From: Bacteroidetes bacterium CG12_big_fil_rev_8_21_14_0_65_60_17
GTDB taxonomy: Bacteria; Bacteroidota; Rhodothermia; Rhodothermales; UBA10348
Direction: 5' to 3'
Assembly: GCA_002787815.1 (NCBI GenBank)
Contig: PCUY01000043.1
Span: 47,005-91,407 of the forward strand
DNA: 44,403 bases
Below the pieces are notes generated by a model. It saw only the letters and a program-made list of their open reading frames with translations, did not search any database and was not told where the DNA came from. Positions 33,760 through 42,642 of this stretch are shown here, piece by piece (position 1 is the stretch's first letter; each line of letters opens with the position of its first letter). The translations under genes were made by a program, and so were the position numbers.

Positions 33760-35103
33760 TCAATCATTGCTGTAGCGGTGAAGGCCGGCCCGTTCGGCCG
33801 GCGCATTCTTGAGCAGCAGCCCGATGCCGGCCATAAAAAGCGTCAGGGCACCTATGCCGGCAAATGCCGTCGTGTATCCGAGTACGGGATCGGACGTCGA
33901 GGCGGCGATGGCGCCGACGGCCGTACCCGTAAGGAGCTGGCCAACAGAAATGAACAGTGTTATAAGCCCTTGGGACACAGCACGTTCTGCCTTGCGTGCT
34001 TCGTGAATCAGGATATAACTGAGAGCGGAGCCCATAAGTCCGGCCAGCCCCAGACCAATCATGACGCTTCCACCGTAGAACCAGACTGCATGGTCGGGGG
34101 CAAACGACACGCTGAACATGCCCCCGGCCAGTACCGCATTACAGGCAATCACGACACGACGCGATCCCCACACGTCGAGCAGCCGACCTGCAAGCGGTGA
34201 ACCGAGCGCGACGGCCAGCATGAGCGGCAACAACATGAACGATGCGGCCGATTTGGTCACACCGAAAGCCAGCACCGCCAATGTCGGGAAATAGATGAAT
34301 GCTGCTTCGCTGATCCCGGCGCCCACGGCCTGAATGCATGCAATGGATACCTGCCGGTTCTTGAGCAGTCCGAGCCGCAGTATGACATCGTGGCCGAGGC
34401 GCTCACCGCGCCGCTCTGCAAATACGAAGAGCAGCAGGAATGCCAATGCCATGGCAATGAGCAAAGGCACTTCGAGTGATATTCCGGCAGCCAGCGATAC
34501 CAGGGCCAGGGCCAGCGTCACGAGCCCGGCCGCATCGAACGTTTTCCTGTCGGGGCGTATCCCTGTTTTCGGCAAATTCCGCATACCGAACCAGGCAATG
34601 AGCAGCGAGACGGGCACGAAAACGGCGTATACCCATCGCCATCCGACAAGAAGCAACATACCGGCGGCAATGGGACCGATAATGAAGGCCACACCGAACA
34701 CGGAACCCAGCACACCGAATGCCCTGCCCCGCCGCTCCGGAGGAAAACTGTCGCCAACAAATGCACCCGCCACAGGAAAGAGGCCTGACACAGCCAGTCC
34801 CTGAATGGCCCTGCCAACCAGCAATACAGGAAACGACCAGGACAGGGCAACCATACCGGCTCCCAATCCGAAAAGCCCGATATCCATCAGGTAAATGCGC
34901 TTGCGACCGAAACTGTCCGCGAGCTTCGACATGACCGGCACGCCTACGAGGTTGGCCAGCACCCAGATCGTGAATACCCATGAAACCCCCCGCTCACCGA
35001 GATCATAGGCTTCCCGTATCGCCGGAATGACGGGACCCAGGATGGCAATATCCAACGCCGCCATGAGAACCCCCAGAAACAGAACAGTCAAAATGCGTTT
35101 CAC
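33760..35103 (-). CDS. MFS transporter, multidrug efflux-like
   Basis: A 447-residue major facilitator protein with about 12 helices. Motifs are the N-terminal AALDIAILGPVIPAI stretch, motif A MSKLADSFGRKRIYL in loop 2-3, and motif C-like GSVFGVAFIIGPIAAG in helix 5, typical of drug/proton antiporters (DHA). The substrate is not predictable. It is divergent from the GH3/beta-lactamase fusion (82-base gap) and convergent with mscS. A hairpin (33784-33802) lies inside its 3' end. Confidence 0.9.
   Translation of the reverse strand: MKRILTVLFLGVLMAALDIAILGPVIPAIREAYDLGERGVSWVFTIWVLANLVGVPVMSKLADSFGRKRIYLMDIGLFGLGAGMVALSWSFPVLLVGRAIQGLAVSGLFPVAGAFVGDSFPPERRGRAFGVLGSVFGVAFIIGPIAAGMLLLVGWRWVYAVFVPVSLLIAWFGMRNLPKTGIRPDRKTFDAAGLVTLALALVSLAAGISLEVPLLIAMALAFLLLFVFAERRGERLGHDVILRLGLLKNRQVSIACIQAVGAGISEAAFIYFPTLAVLAFGVTKSAASFMLLPLMLAVALGSPLAGRLLDVWGSRRVVIACNAVLAGGMFSVSFAPDHAVWFYGGSVMIGLGLAGLMGSALSYILIHEARKAERAVSQGLITLFISVGQLLTGTAVGAIAASTSDPVLGYTTAFAGIGALTLFMAGIGLLLKNAPAERAGLHRYSND
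33784..33802 (+). terminator. Weak hairpin downstream of mscS
   Basis: GCCGGCC (33784-33790), loop CGTTC and GGCCGGC (33796-33802) form a perfect 7-bp GC stem 35 bases after the mscS stop, followed by GCATTCTT. It sits inside the 3' end of the convergent MFS gene. It might end mscS transcription, but the T-run is poor. Confidence 0.3.
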
Positions 35104-35185
35104 AGCAAATCAGGGATTGGATGGCATGACGTTCAGATACCGGAGGAACAGCGCGGGTTTACACGTTGAAACCTATTTTGTCCCT

Positions 35186-38110
35186 ATGAACACCCCGACT
35201 TCTCCCGCGTTTCGAGTGGCCGCAATGCTGTCGCTTCTCGCCCTTTTTTCGGGTGGATGCGACCGCCCCGCCGACGAACACCGCGCCGAACAGCCTTCCC
35301 TGCTGGAAGAAATCTCAGGCCACTCTCTCGTCCGACGGGCCTCCTCCCTCTTCATGATCCCCATCCCGGCCAACATGGACATCCGGTCCGAGGACGACCG
35401 AATGCGCCTTCAGCGGGACGTGCTCGATTTTGGTGCCGGAGGCATTGTGCTCTTCCAGGGAGATCCGCTGAAACAGGCGGCAATCGTGGCCTGGCTGCAG
35501 GCGAAGTCAACCGAGCCGCTGCTCGTGGCGGTGGACGCCGAATGGGGTGCAGGAATGCGCATGGACGGCATGCCCGTATTTCCACGGGCAATGGGTATTT
35601 CGGCCACCTGGGACCATGACCTGGCCTACGCCCTCGGGCGGCGAACAGGCCTCGATGCCCGGGCAGCCGGCGTCAACATGGTGTTCGCACCTGTTGCCGA
35701 CGTCAACTCCGAATCGCGAAACCCGGTCATCGGGACGCGCGCCTGGTCTGATGATCCCGACACGACGGGCCACTACGCCACAGCATTCATGAGAGGACTC
35801 ACCGACGCGGGCGTACTGGCCGTCCCGAAACATTTTCCCGGTCATGGTTCCACCACGACCGATTCCCATTCCGGCATCACACGTGCTGAAATCGGCCTGC
35901 GGGACCTGCTCCCGTTTCGCCGGCTTGCAGAAGCGGGGGCACCGGCCATGATGAGTGGTCATATCGTGTGGTCCGACTCACTACCCGCTTCCCTCTCGCA
36001 CCGCGTATCGACTGCCGTTCTGAGAGACTCCCTCCACTTTCAAGGCCTGCTTGTCACGGATGCGCTTAATATGGTGGGCGCCACCGCCTTCGGATCACCA
36101 CCCGACGTGGCACTCGCGGCCGTGCGCGCCGGTGCGGACTTGCTGCTGATGTCGCCACGCCCGGAGGCCGCCCGCGCACGACTCGTGCAGGCCGTCCGCG
36201 ATTCGACGCTTCGTCCCGAGCGCCTCAATGAGGGGGCGGCGCGCGTGCTGAAGGCACGGCGCGCGGCGGGCCGCGTCATGCCTGAGATGGGACTGCTCGC
36301 CAGACGGATGACGGAAACGGACCTGGAGGCCGCGGACGCCGCGCGTCGCGCCGTGACACTCGTCACGGCGCCCGCGCCGCCCCCTCACGCCCTTCCCATC
36401 CGCCTCGAGGGACGTCCCGTCGTGCTTGTGCAGACCGACTTCCGGCTGCAACCCGTTGCGCCCTCATCCGTCGCCGATCCGGCGACTGTACTGCAGCGCG
36501 AGCTACAGCGGGAGACGAAGAGAGACGTACGCATTGTGCGCGTGTCGGCGCGTGACTGGGCGCGCGGCCTGGCGAATGCCCGAGGGGATATCGAGCGCGC
36601 TGGAACCGTCATCTGGATCGATGCCGTGGGAACCGTACCCGTTGCCGGGTGGGACGGAGAAGTGTTTTCACGCCGTCTTGCAGATCTCGTACGGTCTGCA
36701 GATTCCATACCCCCGCAACGCAGCCTGACAGGCATTGCCCTCGAAAACCCCTGGCTGTCCGCCAGCATGGCAGCCCACCTGCCCACTGTACTCGTCGCCT
36801 ATGACCGGCACGAACCCACTCTTGTCGCGCTCGCGGAAGTTCTGACGGGGCGTTCGGGCACCACCGGGCGCTTGCCTGTCCATGTCTCGACCACCCTTCC
36901 CCGGGGTACGGGACATGTTCTCAAGGCATCGCGCCCCCACGTGGGCCCTGCTGAATCGGTGGGTATGGACGCAGCCGCTTTGGATAACGTTCTCAACATC
37001 CTGCGCGAAGCCCGGGCAGACAGCGCGTTCCCTGCCGCCACGGTAGCCATTGGCCGCCACGGCACCGTGGTACTTTCCGAAGCGGTAGGTACCCCATCCT
37101 GGGTGACGGACAGACGCGTTACGACACGCGACATATTCGACCTCGCCTCCATGACGAAGGTCGTCGCCACCACCACACTGGCCATGCTCCTCGTCGAAGA
37201 GGGGCGGCTGGAACTGGACAGGCCCGTTGCCGAGTACCTGCCTGCGTTCGGAGCGGCCGGCAAAGGCCTGGTCACCGTACGGGATCTCCTGGCCCATCAC
37301 TCCGGCCTTGTCCCATTCATCCCATTTCATGCACAAGGCGTGCGTACTGCGGCAGGCGTGCGCGCACGCATTCTCGCGGACAGCCTGGTCTATGCCCCGG
37401 GCGATGATGTGCGCTACTCGGACTTCGGCCCCATCACGCTGGCCTGGGTCATGGAAGAGATCACCGGCAAACCCTTTGACGTACTCGCCAGGGAACGGGT
37501 TTTTGAACCGCTGGGCATGCTCCATACCGGGTTTCGGCCGAACAGACCCTCGAACCGCCCCGATATCGTGCCGACTGAACTGGACGACTACTTCCGTCGT
37601 CGCCTGCTCCGCGGCGAAGTGCACGATGAGAATGCCTGGATCCTGGGAGGCACCGCCGGTCACGCCGGCCTGTTTTCAACCGTCGAGGATCTGGCCATTT
37701 TCGCATCGATGATGGTAAATGAGGGCAGAACAGGGGCCCACCAATTCCTGAAACCCGAAACCATAAGGTCCTTCACGACCCGCATCAATCCGAGCGGGCC
37801 CGGGACGCGTGCGCTTGGTTGGGACACACGAAGCCTTTCCGGGTACTCTTCCGCGGGTGCGCATTTCGGGCCGCGCGCCTACGGTCATACAGGATATACG
37901 GGAACATCCATGTGGATCGACCCCGACCAGGGACTCTATGTGATTCTGCTGACCAACCGGGTGCACCCGACCCGAAACAACAGTCGCCTTGTCCCGGTGC
38001 GCCCGGCCGTCGCCGACGCCGCCTTTCTTGGCCTTGTTGATCGCGACCACCGGGGAAATGAACAGCGGCAATCTGAATGTTCCGAGGAGACAGGAACCGG
38101 CACGTGCTGA
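35186..38110 (+). CDS. GH3 beta-N-acetylglucosaminidase fused to a beta-lactamase-family serine hydrolase, lipoprotein
   Basis: About 974 residues from ATG 35186, which gives a lipoprotein signal with lipobox SGGC (Cys25). The frame is open upstream but lacks a signal peptide. The N-terminal half is NagZ-like GH3: KHFPGHGSTTTDSHSG near residue 214 and the probable nucleophile Asp292 in LLVTDALNM. A GH3 C-terminal domain follows (about 380-580). The last 350 residues are a class C/S12 serine hydrolase: SxxK Ser655 in ASMTK, YSDFG with Tyr744, and HTG at 901-903. The architecture is known from Bacteroidota and probably acts on peptidoglycan fragments in the periplasm. It is followed 53 bases later by the FmdB-like gene. 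Confidence 0.93.
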   Translation: MNTPTSPAFRVAAMLSLLALFSGGCDRPADEHRAEQPSLLEEISGHSLVRRASSLFMIPIPANMDIRSEDDRMRLQRDVLDFGAGGIVLFQGDPLKQAAIVAWLQAKSTEPLLVAVDAEWGAGMRMDGMPVFPRAMGISATWDHDLAYALGRRTGLDARAAGVNMVFAPVADVNSESRNPVIGTRAWSDDPDTTGHYATAFMRGLTDAGVLAVPKHFPGHGSTTTDSHSGITRAEIGLRDLLPFRRLAEAGAPAMMSGHIVWSDSLPASLSHRVSTAVLRDSLHFQGLLVTDALNMVGATAFGSPPDVALAAVRAGADLLLMSPRPEAARARLVQAVRDSTLRPERLNEGAARVLKARRAAGRVMPEMGLLARRMTETDLEAADAARRAVTLVTAPAPPPHALPIRLEGRPVVLVQTDFRLQPVAPSSVADPATVLQRELQRETKRDVRIVRVSARDWARGLANARGDIERAGTVIWIDAVGTVPVAGWDGEVFSRRLADLVRSADSIPPQRSLTGIALENPWLSASMAAHLPTVLVAYDRHEPTLVALAEVLTGRSGTTGRLPVHVSTTLPRGTGHVLKASRPHVGPAESVGMDAAALDNVLNILREARADSAFPAATVAIGRHGTVVLSEAVGTPSWVTDRRVTTRDIFDLASMTKVVATTTLAMLLVEEGRLELDRPVAEYLPAFGAAGKGLVTVRDLLAHHSGLVPFIPFHAQGVRTAAGVRARILADSLVYAPGDDVRYSDFGPITLAWVMEEITGKPFDVLARERVFEPLGMLHTGFRPNRPSNRPDIVPTELDDYFRRRLLRGEVHDENAWILGGTAGHAGLFSTVEDLAIFASMMVNEGRTGAHQFLKPETIRSFTTRINPSGPGTRALGWDTRSLSGYSSAGAHFGPRAYGHTGYTGTSMWIDPDQGLYVILLTNRVHPTRNNSRLVPVRPAVADAAFLGLVDRDHRGNEQRQSECSEETGTGTC

Positions 38111-38163
38111 CGGGACTTGAACGCAGGGTTCCATCAACCGCGGCCCTGCGCCGTGCCTGCACA

Positions 38164-38430
38164 ATGCCTACCTATACGTACCGAAGGAAAGACGGCACGA
38201 CGTTCGACATCGAACAGCGGATCACGGACGATCGCCTCACCACGTGCCCCACGACCGGGCAACCCGTAGAGCGTCTCATTTCCGGAGGCGGCGGCCTCGT
38301 TTTCAAAGGGTCCGGCTTCTATCAGACCGACTACGTCCGCTCGGGTCAGAAGAGCCATTCTGACGAAAAGGCCGACAACGCGTCCTCCAGCGACAAAAGC
38401 GCTACGCCCGCATTGCCGCCCGCACAATAG
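38164..38430 (+). CDS. FmdB-family regulator-like protein lacking zinc cysteines
   Basis: Starts at ATG 38164, giving 88 residues. The family start MPTYTYRRKDGTTFDIEQ and the RLISGGGG...FKGSGFYQTDY block match FmdB/putative regulatory proteins. In standard members the first part has CxxCG (YRCxxCG) and the second CPxCG. Here the first becomes YRRKDG and the second TCPTTGQ, leaving a single cysteine, so no zinc knuckle is possible. I recall the same loss in relatives of this clade. A serine-rich tail follows. It overlaps the convergent tpiA by 29 bases. Confidence 0.85.
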   Translation: MPTYTYRRKDGTTFDIEQRITDDRLTTCPTTGQPVERLISGGGGLVFKGSGFYQTDYVRSGQKSHSDEKADNASSSDKSATPALPPAQ

Positions 38431-39154
38431 CCAGGAACGATTCGGCCTGCAGGCTCGCGCCCCCGATAAGGCCACCGTCAATGTCCGGCTCTGAAAGCAG
38501 GGCATCGGCATTTTCCGGTTTCATGCTTCCGCCATACAGGATGTTGATGTGCGCCGCATCTCCCGCATTGAACAGCGTCGCCAGTTCAGAGCGGATATGT
38601 GCATGGATGGCCTGCGCCTCACCCGGACTCGCTGTTCTTCCGGTACCGATAGCCCATACCGGTTCGTACGCCACGACGAGCCGCCCCTTTCCCGGATATT
38701 CAATACCTTCGAGGGCGCCGCGGATCTGGTCGCTCACCACCTTCTCCGCACGACCGGCATCGCGCTCCTTGAGCGACTCGCCGACACACACCACAGGGAC
38801 AAGCCCGTGACGAAGAGCCTGCGCCACCTTGTCTCGAACCGACGCGTCGGTCTCGCCGAAGTACTGGCGCCGCTCCGAATGACCCAGGATGACGTGTGAG
38901 CAGCCCACTGACCGGAGCATGGAGGCCGATATTTCACCCGTGAAGGCGCCGGATTCCTCGGCGTGCATGTTCTGCGCCCCCACGGAGACGGGAGATCCAT
39001 GCACGAGTCCGTACACGGCATCCAGATAGGCAAAAGGCGGACAGAGGACGACCTGTACCTGCCCGGGGTCTTCCAGATTATTCCGGATGGAACCCGCCAA
39101 CTGGCGCGCGGCGGGCATGTCCAGGTTCATTTTCCAGTTTCCGGCAATCAACAT
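38402..39154 (-). CDS. tpiA: Triosephosphate isomerase
   Basis: A 250-residue TIM-barrel enzyme that interconverts dihydroxyacetone phosphate and glyceraldehyde-3-phosphate. Catalytic parts are readable: Lys8 in GNWKMN, the His in ILGHSERRQYFGE, the catalytic Glu in VAYEPVWAIGTGRTAS and the phosphate loop LYGGSMKPENA. The length is normal. It starts 4 bases after the stop of the thioredoxin-fold lipoprotein gene on the same strand and overlaps the convergent FmdB-like gene by 29 bases. Confidence 0.97.
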   Translation of the reverse strand: MLIAGNWKMNLDMPAARQLAGSIRNNLEDPGQVQVVLCPPFAYLDAVYGLVHGSPVSVGAQNMHAEESGAFTGEISASMLRSVGCSHVILGHSERRQYFGETDASVRDKVAQALRHGLVPVVCVGESLKERDAGRAEKVVSDQIRGALEGIEYPGKGRLVVAYEPVWAIGTGRTASPGEAQAIHAHIRSELATLFNAGDAAHINILYGGSMKPENADALLSEPDIDGGLIGGASLQAESFLAIVRAAMRA

Positions 39155-39158
39155 GGCA

Positions 39159-40544
39159 CTATTCGCCCCCGGCGAGTTCGTTCAGACGCGTTACAATGGA
39201 AATCAGATCGTTCTGGAGCTCGTTCAGTGTGCGCCCCACGTACTTCGACACAATACGCCCGTCCGGATCGATCAGAAAGCGCGTGGACGTGGCATGCACG
39301 TTGTATGCGGAAACCACCGGGCTGTCTTTACCCGACGGTAGCCAGACGAAGGTTCCCGGATGACTTTCCCCGCCATCAAACAGGGCTTCGTTCACATCCT
39401 CGTCCGGCTCAAGAGAGACCGAAACCACACGGAAGACATTGTCCTGGAGCGCGCCGAACAGGCCGTCCCTCATGGGCATGTCCTGCCGGAACGCGGTGTC
39501 CCATGGATCGAAAAACTCCAGTATCACGAATACACCGCGCATTTCTTCGAGTACGACCCGCTCACCCGTCCGGGAAGTCACATCAAACGTCGGAGCAAGC
39601 ATTCCGGGTTGCAGGTTCTCGAGATCATAACTCGCACGCGAAGCCCAGTCCGCCCATGACGACCCAGGATACGTACTCCTGAGGAGCGATGCCGTCTCGA
39701 GGGCCTTTTCCACGTCACCACTGTCCGAATAGGCCACCACCAATTCAGACATCAGGCCTGCTTTCTGCTCATCCCGCGAGACGCGCTCCAGATACGTTTC
39801 CACGACGTCAAGGGCTGCATCCTGGCCCCGTTCGCGAGCTACTGCCCGACGAGCCGCACGGATGACCTCGGTAATACTCGGATTGTCCAGGCCGATCTCC
39901 GTGTACCGGGCTACCACGAGGGAATCGTTCCATCCTTCCACCATGAGGACCGATTCAGCGCGGGCTATACGTGCGCCCATGGTCTGCGGGTAGGTATCTC
40001 CGATCCCCCACAGGATGGATGCCGTCTGCTCGACCTGGGCGCGGACGGCGACGGGCTCCGGATTTCCGTCGGAGGCCAGTGCGGACAGGCGCTCGCTGTG
40101 TACAGCTTTGGTATTCCGGTACGCCGACCACGATGCATTCTCCGGCGAGCGGATGATCAGTGGCCGGTTTCCGAGTGGATAGGTTCCAGAGATGCGGATC
40201 GAATCGCCATCGACAATAACCAGCTGGTCGAGCGACATCTGCTCACCCGATCTTTCCACAACGAGCGGGTAAATTCCTGACTCGGGAGCACGTACCTGCA
40301 TGGAAAAGAATCCGCTTGCGTCCGTTTCTGCCGTTGCCAGTGTGTCCACATCTCCTTCCACCTGGTTGAGCACCGATACCAGGAAACCCCTGTAATCTCC
40401 TGTCTCGTCCACGTTCCCCCGGACGCGGAGCGTGCCCTCGACGTAACTGCTGACGGGTGGCTCTGACTGGCCACATGCCATCATGGTGTGGGCGAGTAGA
40501 ATGACCAGTACGGGGAACAAGCGGCTCAAAGAGGGTACATACAT
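39159..40544 (-). CDS. TlpA-like thioredoxin-fold lipoprotein without redox cysteines
   Basis: A 461-residue lipoprotein (lipobox TMMAC, Cys24). An N-terminal DUF4369-like beta domain (about 35-135) is followed by a helical middle (150-300) and a C-terminal AhpC/TlpA thioredoxin fold (about 312-457). The usual WCxxC is replaced by WDTAF (348-352) in FVILEFFDPWDTAFRQDMP. The cis-proline position before the last strands reads STRFLID, so proline is absent too. It cannot act as a dithiol oxidoreductase. It may be a binding or structural relative of the family. It precedes tpiA by 4 bases. Confidence 0.85.
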   Translation of the reverse strand: MYVPSLSRLFPVLVILLAHTMMACGQSEPPVSSYVEGTLRVRGNVDETGDYRGFLVSVLNQVEGDVDTLATAETDASGFFSMQVRAPESGIYPLVVERSGEQMSLDQLVIVDGDSIRISGTYPLGNRPLIIRSPENASWSAYRNTKAVHSERLSALASDGNPEPVAVRAQVEQTASILWGIGDTYPQTMGARIARAESVLMVEGWNDSLVVARYTEIGLDNPSITEVIRAARRAVARERGQDAALDVVETYLERVSRDEQKAGLMSELVVAYSDSGDVEKALETASLLRSTYPGSSWADWASRASYDLENLQPGMLAPTFDVTSRTGERVVLEEMRGVFVILEFFDPWDTAFRQDMPMRDGLFGALQDNVFRVVSVSLEPDEDVNEALFDGGESHPGTFVWLPSGKDSPVVSAYNVHATSTRFLIDPDGRIVSKYVGRTLNELQNDLISIVTRLNELAGGE

Positions 40545-40665
40545 ATTGATGTGATTTGCGTAATTGTCAGCGGCGCGTGTACCCGGCAGCGGGCGAACTG
40601 ATCCTCACAGGGCTCTCGCTGCAGACATGACCGGCACGACCCGACCACATCGTACGGGTCCCGTG

Positions 40666-42642
40666 TTACCATGCCACGAGCCGTTCCAGGGACCCGGCTA
40701 CGCGCGACTCGGCCGAGTATATATCCTTTTCCAGCGCTGCGGAGAAAGGTACCGGCATGTGTTCGGCACCCAATCGGACCGGCGGCGCATCCAGGTGCTC
40801 GAACGCTATCTCGGCAATTTCAGCGGCAATCTCCGCCCCGAAACCACCCGTCCGCGACGCCTCGTGGACCACCATCAGGCGGTGCGTCCGGCGGACCGAA
40901 GCCAGGACCGTTTCACGGTCCCACGGAACGAGTGTGCCCAGATCCACCACGTCTACATCCAACCCGGTCTCCTCCGCCGCCGCCTCGGCCCACCACCGGG
41001 CCACGCCCCATGTTACGATCGTCGCCCTGTTCCCCCGCCGCACGAACCGCGCACGGCCGAGTGGCATTCTTTCCGGAGCATCGGTCACCGGGGCCTTGAT
41101 GGACCTGTAAAGCTTCTTGTGTTCGAGGAACAGCACGGGATTCGGATCGTCGAGCGCTGAAAGCAGCAACCCCTTCGCACTTTCGGGGTCGGATGGAAAG
41201 ACGACCTTGAGTCCCGGAACGTGGCAGAACCAGGCCTCCATGCTCTGGCTGTGGAACGGCCCGGCACCAATGCCACCGCCAATCGGCGCGCGAAGCGTCA
41301 CATTCAGGGGAGCCCCCCACCGGTAGTGGGTCGTTGCCAGATTGTTGACGATCTGGTTGAACCCACAGGTAATGAAGTCGAAATACTGTATTTCCAGAAC
41401 CGTCCGGTATCCGCCCAGAGCAAGTCCCATGGCGGCTCCCACGGCACCGCTTTCGATAATGGGTGTATTGCGCACGCGCTCCGGCCCGAAGGCCTCCAGA
41501 AATCCCGATGTGACCTTGAAAACCCCTCCGTATTCTGCAATATCCTGGCCCATGAGCACGGTCCTCTCGTCCTCTTCCATTGCCGTTCGGAGTCCGTCCG
41601 TAATGGCGTCAATGAACCGCTTCTCACTCGAGGTCGCCACGGCCCCGCCGCTGATCGGAGCGGCCCGATCCGGGTCGCTGTCCCTCGACACGGCGAACAC
41701 ATCCTTGCGCTCGGCCTCTGAGGTGCTCGTCACATGCGGTTGCGTGAGTGCCCACTCGGCCACATCATCCACTTCGCGGGTTATTTCTTCACGGATCCGC
41801 TCGCGCAGACCCGGTGATAGGTTGGAGCCTGGTCCTGCCTCAAAACGTTCAATCGGGTCTTTCTGGGCCCAGGAATCCATGAGTTCCGCGGGAACATACT
41901 TCGTTCCGGACGCCTCCTCATGTCCACGCATCCGGAACGTTTCCAGGTCCAGCAGTGTCGGTCCATCGCCACGTACGCCCCGTTCGCGGGCCCGCCGCAC
42001 GGCCGCACGCACCGCCTCGAGGTCATTCCCGTTCACACGTTCGGAGGCCATTCCGTAGGCCGGACCACTGAGACTCACATCCCGCTCTGGCAGCGCCTGC
42101 CGCGTCGGTGTACTGAGCCCGTACCCATTGTTTTCCACGATAAATATGACGGGTAACTTCCACAACGAGGCCAGACTGAGCGCCTCGTGGAAATCTCCTT
42201 CGCGTGTAGCCCCCTCCCCCACGAATGCCGCAGCAACGCGCAACCGTCCATCCAGATGCGATGCCAGGGCAAGCCCGTTGGCGACCGGCAACATCGCGGC
42301 CAGGTGCGAGATCATGCCCACCAGATGGTGTGAAGGCAACCCGAAATGGAACGTCCGGTCCCGCCCTTTCGTGAATCCGCCTTCCCGACCCATGAGTTGA
42401 CAGAAAAGGGGCCGCAGGGGAACGCCACGCGTCGTCCAGACACCCACGTTCCGGTGCATGGGAAGCACCCAGTCTTCGTCATCCAACTCCCATGTGACCC
42501 CCACCGCAATAGCTTCCTGTCCGTAGCCACTGAACCACTTCGATATCCGGCCCTGCCGAATGAGACGCAACATTTTTTCCTCGATCAGTCGAGGCGTGAG
42601 GAGCGCCCGGTACAACTTCTCGAGATCCTGTTCTCTGGTCAC
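40666..42642 (-). CDS. 2-oxo-acid dehydrogenase E1, alpha and beta fused
   Basis: A 658-residue protein with a GTG start at 42642. Residues 1-310 are the E1-alpha half with a thiamine-diphosphate motif GEGATREGDFHEAL (142-155) and NNGYGLSTP (171-179). The GEG rather than GDG form and the overall fit suggest the branched-chain type. Residues from about 335 are the E1-beta half: DIAEYGGVF, NTPIIESGAVGAAMGLAL, GGGIGAGPFHSQSMEAWF and VPSDPE-like FPSDPESAKG. It would decarboxylate 2-oxo acids and pass the acyl group to a lipoyl E2. E2 and E3 are not in the window. The start overlaps the sugar-transferase stop (GTGA). Confidence 0.93.
   Translation of the reverse strand: MTREQDLEKLYRALLTPRLIEEKMLRLIRQGRISKWFSGYGQEAIAVGVTWELDDEDWVLPMHRNVGVWTTRGVPLRPLFCQLMGREGGFTKGRDRTFHFGLPSHHLVGMISHLAAMLPVANGLALASHLDGRLRVAAAFVGEGATREGDFHEALSLASLWKLPVIFIVENNGYGLSTPTRQALPERDVSLSGPAYGMASERVNGNDLEAVRAAVRRARERGVRGDGPTLLDLETFRMRGHEEASGTKYVPAELMDSWAQKDPIERFEAGPGSNLSPGLRERIREEITREVDDVAEWALTQPHVTSTSEAERKDVFAVSRDSDPDRAAPISGGAVATSSEKRFIDAITDGLRTAMEEDERTVLMGQDIAEYGGVFKVTSGFLEAFGPERVRNTPIIESGAVGAAMGLALGGYRTVLEIQYFDFITCGFNQIVNNLATTHYRWGAPLNVTLRAPIGGGIGAGPFHSQSMEAWFCHVPGLKVVFPSDPESAKGLLLSALDDPNPVLFLEHKKLYRSIKAPVTDAPERMPLGRARFVRRGNRATIVTWGVARWWAEAAAEETGLDVDVVDLGTLVPWDRETVLASVRRTHRLMVVHEASRTGGFGAEIAAEIAEIAFEHLDAPPVRLGAEHMPVPFSAALEKDIYSAESRVAGSLERLVAW

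Noticed and set aside
35027-35185. Upstream extension of the GH3/beta-lactamase frame into the MFS gene
   Set aside because: It would bury the lipoprotein signal that starts at 35186.
40545-40665. Possible terminator or promoter in the gap between the fused E1 and the TlpA-like gene
   Set aside because: Only a short ACGGG-T-CCCGT palindrome is present, without a T-run, and I see no clear promoter boxes.
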